From NCBI GenBank assembly GCA_002257025.1, contig NCHA01000001.1, positions 62,001 to 126,000 of the forward strand: DNA of 64,000 nt, given 5' to 3'. The position numbers and the translations under genes were made by a program. The stretch is from Sphingobacteriales bacterium 16-39-50 (GTDB lineage: Bacteria > Bacteroidota > Bacteroidia > Sphingobacteriales > Sphingobacteriaceae). Positions 36,569 to 43,113 of this stretch are shown in pieces (the first letter of the stretch is position 1; every line of letters begins with the position of its first letter). The notes below the pieces were generated by a model that worked only from the letters and a program-made list of their open reading frames with translations, made no database searches and was not told the DNA's origin.

Positions 36569-37879
36569 ATGCGAAATAATAAAGAGACAATTAAAGCCTG
36601 GGCCATGTTCGACTGGTCTAACTCTGCATATAATCTGGTCATTACCTCTACAATTTTCCCCGCTTATTATACAATAATTACCACTACTGAGGAATTTGGG
36701 GACAAGGTAGTTTTCATGGGCAGGACTTTTACTAACACAGCACTTTCAAACTATGCGCTGTCGGTAGCCTATCTGATTATGGCCTTGTTACTTCCGGTAT
36801 TATCTTCAATCGCAGATTTTAGAGGAAATAAGAAAATATTTATGAAGGTTTTCACCTACATAGGAAGTATTTCATGTGCAGGATTATTCTTTTTTAAACT
36901 TGAAACACTTGAACTTGGTATCATCTGTTTCACATTAGCTGCAATAGGATATATCGGTGGAGTGATGTTTAATAATTCATATTTACCTGAAATTGCCACA
37001 ATTGATCAACAGGACAGAGTAAGTGCCAAAGGTTTTGCTTATGGGTATATCGGCAGTGTTTTACTTCAGATCATCTGTTTTGTTTTTGTTTTAAAACCTG
37101 AACTTTTTGGTATAACTGATGCCTCATTGCCTGCCCGTTTATCATTTCTTCTGGTAGGAATCTGGTGGATAGGTTTTGCTCAGATACCATTCAGGAAGTT
37201 ACCTGCCGGAAGTCCCAATTACGATAAGATTACAAAAAGCACGGTTAAGAATGGTTTTCAGGAACTTCTTAAAGTCTGGAATCAGCTAAAATCCATGGCT
37301 CTGCTAAAAAGATTTTTGTTCGCATTCTTTTTTTACTCAATGGGAGTACAGACAATTATGCTTGTTGCGGCCGGATTTGGAGAAAAAGTATTGAAACTTG
37401 GCACTTCAAAATTGATTGCCATCATTCTAATTATTCAGCTGGTGGCCATCATTGGGGCATTAATTATGTCATTTTTTGCAAAAAGATACGGTAATATCCA
37501 GGTTATTATAGTTGTTCTGACTATTTGGATTGGTGTATGTGTTGCAGCCTATTATATTCAGAATGAGACCCAATTCTATGTAATTGCAGCAGTTGTGGGT
37601 TTGGTAATGGGAGGGATACAGTCGATATCCAGATCAACCTATTCTAAATTTTTGCCTGAAAACACACCTGATACAGCATCTTTTTTTAGTTTCTATGATG
37701 TTACTGAGAAGATTGCGATTGTTATTGGTCTGTTTAGCTTTGCCTATATCGAAGAGTTTACAGGAAGTATGCGAAATTCAGCAATTAGTCTTGCCGGATT
37801 TTTTATATGTGGATTATTGATCCTTTTTTCTATCTTTTTTATAAAGTCAAAAAAAACAGATAGTTTGCGTTCAGTATAG
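36569..37879 (+). CDS. UMF1/ATG22-type MFS transporter
   Basis: A 436-residue membrane protein with about 12 hydrophobic segments. The N-terminal signature IKAWAMFDWSNSAYNLVITST is typical of the UMF1 branch of the major facilitator superfamily, related to yeast vacuolar Atg22. VGLVMGGIQSISRSTYSKFLPENT in the second half (positions about 350-375) is the other landmark. In fungi Atg22 exports amino acids from vacuoles; bacterial substrates are not established. The next gene, a LutA-like protein, begins 57 nt downstream on the same strand. Confidence 0.9.
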   Translation: MRNNKETIKAWAMFDWSNSAYNLVITSTIFPAYYTIITTTEEFGDKVVFMGRTFTNTALSNYALSVAYLIMALLLPVLSSIADFRGNKKIFMKVFTYIGSISCAGLFFFKLETLELGIICFTLAAIGYIGGVMFNNSYLPEIATIDQQDRVSAKGFAYGYIGSVLLQIICFVFVLKPELFGITDASLPARLSFLLVGIWWIGFAQIPFRKLPAGSPNYDKITKSTVKNGFQELLKVWNQLKSMALLKRFLFAFFFYSMGVQTIMLVAAGFGEKVLKLGTSKLIAIILIIQLVAIIGALIMSFFAKRYGNIQVIIVVLTIWIGVCVAAYYIQNETQFYVIAAVVGLVMGGIQSISRSTYSKFLPENTPDTASFFSFYDVTEKIAIVIGLFSFAYIEEFTGSMRNSAISLAGFFICGLLILFSIFFIKSKKTDSLRSV

Positions 37880-37936
37880 TTTTTTTTCGGAATTTAGCAG
37901 CATTCCCTTCCTCCGGATAAAATCTATTTTTAGAAT

Positions 37937-38665
37937 ATGAATGTTGAATTATTTATTCCCTGCTTTATTGATCAGCTGTACCCTCAGACTGCATTTAACA
38001 CTATCAAAATTCTTGAAAAAGCAGGATGTAAGGTAATTTATAATGCCGAACAAACCTGTTGTGGTCAGCCGGCTTATAATGCAGGATTCTGGGAGGAAGC
38101 TAAAGTGGTTGGAGCAAAATTTTTGAATGATTTTTCAGAAAGTACTTATATAGTTTCTCCATCTGCTTCCTGTACCGGTATGGTTAAGAATTCATTTAAT
38201 GACCTTTTTACGAATACCACAGTACATAATAAATGCCGTTCAATTCAAAATAACATTCATGAACTTTCTGGCTTTCTGGTTAATATATTGAAGAAAGATT
38301 ATTTCGGTGCTGAATTGGAAGGCAGGGCGGTCTATCACGATTCTTGTTCAGGATTAAGGGAATGTAATATTAAAGCCGAACCCAGGCAATTGCTAAGTAA
38401 GGTGCATGGCCTTGATCTTGTTGAGATGAAGGATACCGATGTTTGCTGTGGTTTTGGAGGCACATTTGCAGTCAAATTTGATTCTATCTCCAGTGCTATG
38501 GCAGAGCAAAAGGTTAATAATGCGCTTGAAATGGAGGCGGATTATATTATTTCAACCGATGCATCCTGTTTAATTAACCTTCAGGCTTATATTGATCAGC
38601 ATAATCTTAAGCTAAAAACTATGCATATTGCTGATGTTTTGGCCAGTGGTTGGGGGAATGTATAA
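37937..38665 (+). CDS. LutA/YkgE-like Fe-S oxidoreductase subunit
   Basis: A 242-residue cytoplasmic protein with two CCG domains: FIPCFIDQLYP, EQTCCGQPAYN and SASCTGMV in the first half, and HDSCSGLREC, TDVCCGFGGTF and TDASCLINL in the second. This set matches LutA/YkgE, the (Fe-S)-binding subunit of the lactate-oxidising LutABC complex, and is related to GlpC and HdrB. LutB and LutC are not in this window, so it may work with partners encoded elsewhere or be a separate quinone-linked dehydrogenase subunit. It ends convergent with the nitrosative-stress operon. Confidence 0.87.
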   Translation: MNVELFIPCFIDQLYPQTAFNTIKILEKAGCKVIYNAEQTCCGQPAYNAGFWEEAKVVGAKFLNDFSESTYIVSPSASCTGMVKNSFNDLFTNTTVHNKCRSIQNNIHELSGFLVNILKKDYFGAELEGRAVYHDSCSGLRECNIKAEPRQLLSKVHGLDLVEMKDTDVCCGFGGTFAVKFDSISSAMAEQKVNNALEMEADYIISTDASCLINLQAYIDQHNLKLKTMHIADVLASGWGNV

Positions 38666-38687
38666 ACCTGTTTTTAAAAGGTTTTAT
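38662..38687. terminator. Weak bidirectional hairpin between lutA-like and rrf2 genes
   Basis: TAAACCT (38663-38669) and AGGTTTTA (38679-38686) pair around a T-rich loop between two convergent stop codons. Stem is short, so function is uncertain. Confidence 0.4.
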
Positions 38688-39115
38688 CCAATCAAAAACG
38701 CAAGCCCATTGCTTACAGGGTCACAAAGATCCTTTACTTTTTTCTCCCTGAATAATTTTTCTATCAGATCCCTTGCAACCTTATAATCGTCATGAATAGG
38801 GCATGGGTGTGAGGCTGAACACTTACTTAAACCCAGACCACAAGCTTTAAATACCTGATCTCCTTCAACAGACTCAACAATATTGATTATTGGTTGCTTA
38901 CGTTGTGAATCATTGATAAAAAAACCTCCGGATGGACCTTTAGTACTATTTATTATGCCCTGCCGCACCAAGGTTTGCAATATTTTTCCAACTGTATGCT
39001 CGCTTGCATGTATGTGTTTTGCAATTTCTATCATACCGGCTTTATCACTATCCTCAGCCCTGGATGCCAGATAAATAACGGCTTTTATTGCTGTTTTACA
39101 GGTATAACTTAACAT
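38684..39115 (-). CDS. Rrf2-family regulator (NsrR/IscR type)
   Basis: A 143-residue winged-helix regulator. The HTH lies at about 25-65 (MIEIAKHIHASEHTVGKIL). Three cysteines, C92, C99 and C105 (ACGLGLSKCSASHPCPIH), have the spacing of Fe-S-binding Rrf2 proteins such as NsrR and IscR. It is the last gene of an operon with RIC and DUF2249 genes, which argues for a nitric-oxide-responsive NsrR-like role and autoregulation. A 24-bp palindrome upstream of the first gene is the natural candidate for its operator. Confidence 0.88.
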   Translation of the reverse strand: MLSYTCKTAIKAVIYLASRAEDSDKAGMIEIAKHIHASEHTVGKILQTLVRQGIINSTKGPSGGFFINDSQRKQPIINIVESVEGDQVFKACGLGLSKCSASHPCPIHDDYKVARDLIEKLFREKKVKDLCDPVSNGLAFLIG

Positions 39116-39117
39116 TT

Positions 39118-39441
39118 CTAACGGTCTAAATATTCTTTGCCTTCAGGTGAGATCCTATCCGGACTCCAGGCAGGGTCAAATACAAGGTTAATACTGATCT
39201 GATAGTCCTTAAAAGCATTACTAAGCGATTGCTGTACATCAGCGGTGATGCTTTCTCCCATCGGGCAAAATTGTGTAGTCAGGGTCATCGTAATGATTAT
39301 TATTTTATCTTCATCGTTAAAATCTATCCGGTAGATCAGTCCGAGATCAACCACATTTAATCCTATCTCCGGATCAAACACATCGTAAAGTCCGGCAAGA
39401 GCTGCACTACAGTAAAGATTATTATTACTTAATACCTCCAT
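39118..39441 (-). CDS. DUF59/MIP18-family Fe-S assembly factor
   Basis: A 107-residue protein of the MIP18/PaaD/SufT-like family. The conserved GLYDVFDPEIGLNVVDLGLIY and TMTLTTQFCPMGES with its cysteine are diagnostic, and FDPAWSPDRIS matches the C-terminal part. Such proteins help load Fe-S clusters. Within this operon it probably supports repair of clusters damaged by nitric oxide. It begins at the last base of the preceding membrane-protein gene and ends 2 nt before rrf2, so translation is coupled. Confidence 0.88.
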   Translation of the reverse strand: MEVLSNNNLYCSAALAGLYDVFDPEIGLNVVDLGLIYRIDFNDEDKIIIITMTLTTQFCPMGESITADVQQSLSNAFKDYQISINLVFDPAWSPDRISPEGKEYLDR

Positions 39442-40721
39442 TATTCTTTGACCCGATGAAATACCGTTTTTACTACATTGATTACATATAAAATAGCCGA
39501 TGCAAGTAATATTGCCGCACCGGCTTTCAAAAGCAAATCATTTAATATAAGGATGCCCGCCACGAATAGTATAAAGCCTGTAAGATAAAGCAAGCCCATG
39601 ACTTTGAAAAGATTTTCGCTGAATAATTCTTTTGGTGCAGGGGTTTTCCCCATTGCCCTTGTATGATAAACCTTATTCCAGATTATGAAAGGTAATGTTT
39701 TAAAGGTCATACCTATAATTAATGCAGTTATCCATCCAAAAAAAATGCAAAATCCGTACAATAATACAATAGTCGGTTTTGAATCTTCCCTGATGAAATA
39801 AATAACCACTATTAAACATAGTAAGGGCAGGAGCAACATGGCAACTGATAATAGCGAAATTTTCATTTGCTCATCTACATGCTTTCTTATCCGTGTTCTA
39901 TAAGCTCTGTAGTTATAAATCCCGAATAAAACTAATGCAATTAGTACAAGCAAAAATGGGCTATAGTATAAGTTGGGATAAGCCCCGGAGGTTTTTAAAA
40001 TTATAAAAGCAAAAAGGGCGATATTGATCAGGGCAAAAATCCACCATAAGGTTACAGAACTTGAATATTTGGAGATCAGGAACATAGGAATCAGTCGCGA
40101 AGCAACCCCAATAATCAACAATAAAAACCATCCTGCAAGGCCCATATGGGCATGGATTGATAGGTATTCAATCGAATTCTCAGGCAGCCATGAACGGCTG
40201 AAATTAAAAACTAACAATAGCCCGAAAAAGGTTGTTGTGAATAACCAAAGTGAGGCTGTGGCAATAAAAAAGGCATGTATATTGTATTTTTTGCTTTCTA
40301 CGATACTTCCGATAACATTCAGAAAATAGCAAATCACAGAAGCATTGACCAGAATAGCACCTGTTTGCAGAATCAGTCCGGTATTAAACAGATAAAATCC
40401 GGTTACAAGAAGCGGAATGCCGGCTGCAGCAAAAATAAAGGATAATAAGGCAAGTAAATAACTGTCAAGCTTTCCTTCAATCAGTACAGGAAGCAACTGG
40501 TGACTGGCGCCAAGAATGATCATTGTTCCCCATCCTAATGCCATCAGATGTGTTATAGCCAGGGTTTTAGGATTAAAATAATGTTGTGTGATAATATCCG
40601 TATTTAGCAGTAGCAGGGCGCATGATATTAAAAAGGAAGCTGCCGCAAAAACATAGAAGGGGAGCACAACCTTATGAGAAGTTGTTTGCTGTAATCCCGA
40701 AGCTGAATCGCCTGCTAACAT
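39441..40721 (-). CDS. Oxidase subunit I-like multipass membrane protein
   Basis: A 426-residue protein with about 12 transmembrane segments. Histidines in membrane contexts resemble haem-copper oxidase subunit I and NnrS: ITHLMALGWGTMIILGASHQLLP (residues about 57-79) and LSIHAHMGLAGWF (about 190). The full copper-site pattern of a respiratory oxidase is not evident. Its operon with RIC, DUF2249, DUF59 and Rrf2 genes suggests a role in nitric oxide handling or sensing, perhaps as a haem-binding protein. I cannot choose between an NnrS-like and a degenerate oxidase origin. It is tightly packed: 1 nt after the DUF2249 gene and overlapping the DUF59 gene by a base. Confidence 0.7.
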   Translation of the reverse strand: MLAGDSASGLQQTTSHKVVLPFYVFAAASFLISCALLLLNTDIITQHYFNPKTLAITHLMALGWGTMIILGASHQLLPVLIEGKLDSYLLALLSFIFAAAGIPLLVTGFYLFNTGLILQTGAILVNASVICYFLNVIGSIVESKKYNIHAFFIATASLWLFTTTFFGLLLVFNFSRSWLPENSIEYLSIHAHMGLAGWFLLLIIGVASRLIPMFLISKYSSSVTLWWIFALINIALFAFIILKTSGAYPNLYYSPFLLVLIALVLFGIYNYRAYRTRIRKHVDEQMKISLLSVAMLLLPLLCLIVVIYFIREDSKPTIVLLYGFCIFFGWITALIIGMTFKTLPFIIWNKVYHTRAMGKTPAPKELFSENLFKVMGLLYLTGFILFVAGILILNDLLLKAGAAILLASAILYVINVVKTVFHRVKE

Positions 40722-40722
40722 A

Positions 40723-41532
40723 TTATTTCTTAAATATCAACAGAAAAACTTCATTCGCACTGATTTCATTGATTCGATATTCGAAGTCCCTGTCTTTAAG
40801 TTCGCTTAATAGAAATACCGGAATGCGTTTATGATGAACGAATAATGCTTTGCCATGTTCCAGTTTTTCCAGTTCACTCAGAATAGTCATCATTGGGGCA
40901 GGCATTTCCAGATGCCGTACATCAACTTTAATCATTCTGTTTTCATATTGTTTTAAAAGCTGGTTCCAGTCAGCATCGACTCCTTCAGGGGTAGCTTGCT
41001 GTATTCTTTCAGCCTGTTTGTTTCTATAGAAATAAGTTTCAATCAGGTTCTTTTCAATCAAATCAACATAGGAATCAAAACCTTGCTTCTCCAATAATTT
41101 GATCAGAGGAGTAGGTTCGAAGGTGTTAATTATCTTCAATACCTGGCCTTCCTTCAGCTCTTTTATATGCCTCTGAATTAGTTTTAACGGGTCATTGCCT
41201 TCTGCAAGCATCGCCCTGACATCCAAAGGGATAATATGGGCGGTTTCAATGTCCTTTACAAATTCTTTCAGAGATTTTCGCAATACAAGATCCTGTTCCT
41301 GAACTGAATTGTCGGAAACAAAGCCGAGAGGTTTCAATATTTCAAAGAAATCCTCCGGTTTGCATCCGCCAATCTTTGAAGCCATAGCTATGCTGGTTCT
41401 GCCGGCCATAAGTTTCCTGAGAACCGGATTACGCAGTTTCTTAAAATCGGGACTTAAAGTTATTATTGCTTCAAGCGCATCCGGATGAAACTTTATTAAG
41501 TCCGCGATTTTAGTTTTAGAATTTATCTGCAT
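40723..41532 (-). CDS. DUF1858 plus tandem DUF2249 protein
   Basis: A 269-residue cytoplasmic protein, starting at the ATG at 41532. A longer frame back to 41574 exists, but its extra codons are heptad tract 4, so I reject it. Residues about 5-70 are a DUF1858-like domain (TKIADLIKFHPDALEAI). Two DUF2249 domains follow: LDVRAMLAEGNDPLKLIQRH with FEPTPLIKLLEKQGF, and VDVRHLEMPAPMMTILSELE with HHKRIPVFLL. DUF2249 is a SirA/TusA-like fold often found beside RIC and NO reductase genes. A role in protecting or repairing metal centres is inferred from context. Confidence 0.85.
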   Translation of the reverse strand: MQINSKTKIADLIKFHPDALEAIITLSPDFKKLRNPVLRKLMAGRTSIAMASKIGGCKPEDFFEILKPLGFVSDNSVQEQDLVLRKSLKEFVKDIETAHIIPLDVRAMLAEGNDPLKLIQRHIKELKEGQVLKIINTFEPTPLIKLLEKQGFDSYVDLIEKNLIETYFYRNKQAERIQQATPEGVDADWNQLLKQYENRMIKVDVRHLEMPAPMMTILSELEKLEHGKALFVHHKRIPVFLLSELKDRDFEYRINEISANEVFLLIFKK

Positions 41533-41553
41533 CTCTTTTTTATTTTCAAAATT

Positions 41554-41581
41554 CTCATATCTCATATCTCCCATCTCATCT
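41554..41581. repeat. Heptad tract 4 touching the ric stop codon
   Basis: Four 7-mers: CTCATAT, CTCATAT, CTCCCAT, CTCATCT. The last base is shared with the stop codon of the ric gene (41581-41583, minus strand). Confidence 0.7.
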
Positions 41582-42522
41582 TACACCTTCTCCATCTCAA
41601 TTGCTTTTGGAAATAAAATATTGTTCTCTAAGTGGATATGAAGGTGAAGGTCATTTTCAAAGTCCTGAAGCATCTTAAACAGTAATTTGTAGCTGGCACA
41701 GGCATCAGCAGGTAAAGCATATTCCTTACTCAGCTCACGAATCTTATCAAATGCCCTTCCTACATGGTCATGGTCTTTCTCAAGATCATCAATTAAACCG
41801 GCCAGGTCTTTTTCCTGTCTGAGCAATGGAAGGTTGCCTTTACGGGCTTCAACAATCTTTTTAATATAAGTAAACAATACATTCTCTTCCTCTTCGAGGT
41901 GCTCAGTAAGTTCTTTATTGATCTCAGCAACCAGCTTTTGTATCTGTATAAGTTCAGGATGCTGTGCGCCATGGACCTGTGCTACTTTTGAACCATAAGT
42001 CATTAGTTCCGGCAAATACTTCCTGACATAATGGTGATGTGTATTGACTATATAATCAGCAAGAAAATCCAAGCCCCAGTCATTATAGGAAATATTGCTT
42101 GCCTTGTTTTCAGTTTCAATCTGTCTTAATTCTGTTTGTACTTTCGTGGCATCAATATTCTTTTCAGCACATACCTCGGCAATTGTCTTTTTACCACCAC
42201 AACAGAAGTCGATTCCATATTTTTTGAATACTTCTACCTTGCGGAGGTCTTTCACTGCGATCTCTCCAATGGTTTCCTTCCCATCTTCACGTTTTGTTAC
42301 TTTTACATCCCACCACTCAGGGCCTTCTTCAAGGTATTCCCAGGTAAAGATATCCCCACGCTCACCAAGTAGTTGATAATAAACTGGCTTAGGGTCATGG
42401 TCATTGTGTATAGTCAGGCTTTCTCCGGCTTTCAGATCATCAAATACCCTGAATATTGTTGGGTGTTTTAATTTTGGTTCGATCAGGGTAACATTAATAA
42501 AGTTGTTTTCAAGGATTTCCAT
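41581..42522 (-). CDS. ric: Iron-sulfur cluster repair di-iron protein (RIC/ScdA) with N-terminal DUF2249
   Basis: A 313-residue protein starting at the ATG at 42522; the upstream in-frame start at 42549 adds nine unlikely residues. Residues 1-85 form a DUF2249 domain (FDDLKAGESLTIHNDHDPKP). Then comes the ScdA_N segment (FKKYGIDFCCGGKKTIAEVC) and the hemerythrin-like di-iron domain with HHHYVRKYLPEL, HLEEEENVLF and the final HLHIHLENNILFPKA. E. coli YtfE and S. aureus ScdA repair clusters damaged by NO or oxidants. It is the promoter-proximal gene of a five-gene operon and has a palindromic operator-like site 42 nt upstream. Confidence 0.92.
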   Translation of the reverse strand: MEILENNFINVTLIEPKLKHPTIFRVFDDLKAGESLTIHNDHDPKPVYYQLLGERGDIFTWEYLEEGPEWWDVKVTKREDGKETIGEIAVKDLRKVEVFKKYGIDFCCGGKKTIAEVCAEKNIDATKVQTELRQIETENKASNISYNDWGLDFLADYIVNTHHHYVRKYLPELMTYGSKVAQVHGAQHPELIQIQKLVAEINKELTEHLEEEENVLFTYIKKIVEARKGNLPLLRQEKDLAGLIDDLEKDHDHVGRAFDKIRELSKEYALPADACASYKLLFKMLQDFENDLHLHIHLENNILFPKAIEMEKV

Positions 42523-42563
42523 AGTATGTTGTATTAGTTTTCGAATCAAATGTAATATAATAA

Positions 42564-42587
42564 AAGTATTAAAGTACTTTTATACTT
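42564..42587. promoter_or_regulatory. 24-bp palindromic operator upstream of ric
   Basis: AAGTATTAAAGT followed directly by ACTTTTATACTT: a 24-bp palindrome with one mismatched pair, 42 nt upstream of the ric start. Size and symmetry suit a dimeric Rrf2 regulator such as the one encoded last in this operon. Confidence 0.65.
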
Positions 42588-42656
42588 ATAAAATTACAAT
42601 TCTGTGTAAATTGATATGCTTCTTCTAAGAGAGGCTAGTGTTATTAACACTACGCT

Positions 42657-42916
42657 CGCTGAATAGGCCCCAGCTTTAGCTGGGGATAATGAGATTGCTC
42701 GTTGTCGGGCCAGTCCGAAAGGAGTTCATCCGGGCGGGCTTCAGCCCAACATTCAGCAACAGCTTAGGAAAATTAGATTGGACTTTATCCCGATAGCTCG
42801 AAATTTTGGCGCTGAAGCACCATTATTTGTTCCGTTCTGGTCGCTTAGGTTTTGGGCTAAAGCCCCATCTAAGAACCCGATCATTACCCGGAGCTAAAGC
42901 ATCGGGCTATTTAGCG
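42657..42916. repeat. REP/MITE-like palindrome-rich element, copy 2
   Basis: A 260-nt element with terminal inverted repeats CGCTGAATAGGCCC (42657-42670) and CGGGCTATTTAGCG (42903-42916). Internal palindromes: CCCCAGC-TTTA-GCTGGGG (42668-42685), GGGCTTCAGCCC (42736-42747), GGGCTAAAGCCC (42854-42865), and a CCCG/CGGG pair at 42887-42906. Its left end is the reverse complement of the right end of copy 1 over GGGGCCTATT-AGCGAG. It contains no gene and fills most of the 500-nt gap between ric and thrS. Confidence 0.75.
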
Positions 42917-43028
42917 TTGTGGCAAATGGTTTGATTTATTTTGACCTAAAAATGAAATATTCTTATGTTATCGCCTATTTACCTTACTCAAACATTTGTC
43001 TCTGCATGAAAAATCACCCAAATTATCT

Positions 43029-43036
43029 TATTTTTG
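43029..43036 (+). promoter_or_regulatory. -7 box of thrS-infC-rpmI-rplT
   Basis: TATTTTTG fits TAnnTTTG and would start the transcript near 43041, just before the first leader hairpin. The 5' leader would be about 65 nt. Confidence 0.6.
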
Positions 43037-43048
43037 CAATGAATTGAA

Positions 43049-43067
43049 GATCACTTTGTAGGTGATC
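43049..43067 (+). promoter_or_regulatory. thrS leader hairpin 1, tRNA-Thr anticodon-arm mimic
   Basis: GATCAC (43049-43054), loop TTTGTAG (43055-43061), GTGATC (43062-43067): a perfect 6-bp stem with a 7-nt loop. Numbered as a tRNA anticodon loop (32-38), it has U33, UGU at 34-36 and A37, that is the threonine anticodon UGU. E. coli ThrRS represses thrS by binding such mimics. Confidence 0.75.
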
Positions 43068-43096
43068 ATTTGAATATTTTAAATTATAACATATAA

Positions 43097-43113
43097 ATCA
43101 TTTTGTAGATGAT
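43097..43113 (+). promoter_or_regulatory. thrS leader hairpin 2, containing the start codon
   Basis: ATCAT (43097-43101), loop TTTGTAG (43102-43108), ATGAT (43109-43113): a perfect 5-bp stem with the same 7-nt loop as hairpin 1. The loop-closing pair is T-A here and C-G in hairpin 1, a compensatory difference. The thrS ATG is the first part of the 3' arm, so pairing or ThrRS binding would block initiation. Confidence 0.75.

Noticed and set aside
41533-41574. N-terminal extension of the DUF1858/DUF2249 protein
   Set aside because: The added codons are part of heptad tract 4 and bear no domain similarity.
42136-42376. Plus-strand frames over the ric gene
   Set aside because: They are shadows of the ric coding sequence.
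43049-43113. thrS leader as a T-box riboswitch
   Set aside because: There is no long specifier stem, T-box sequence or terminator/antiterminator; the whole leader is only about 65 nt. The anticodon mimic model fits better.
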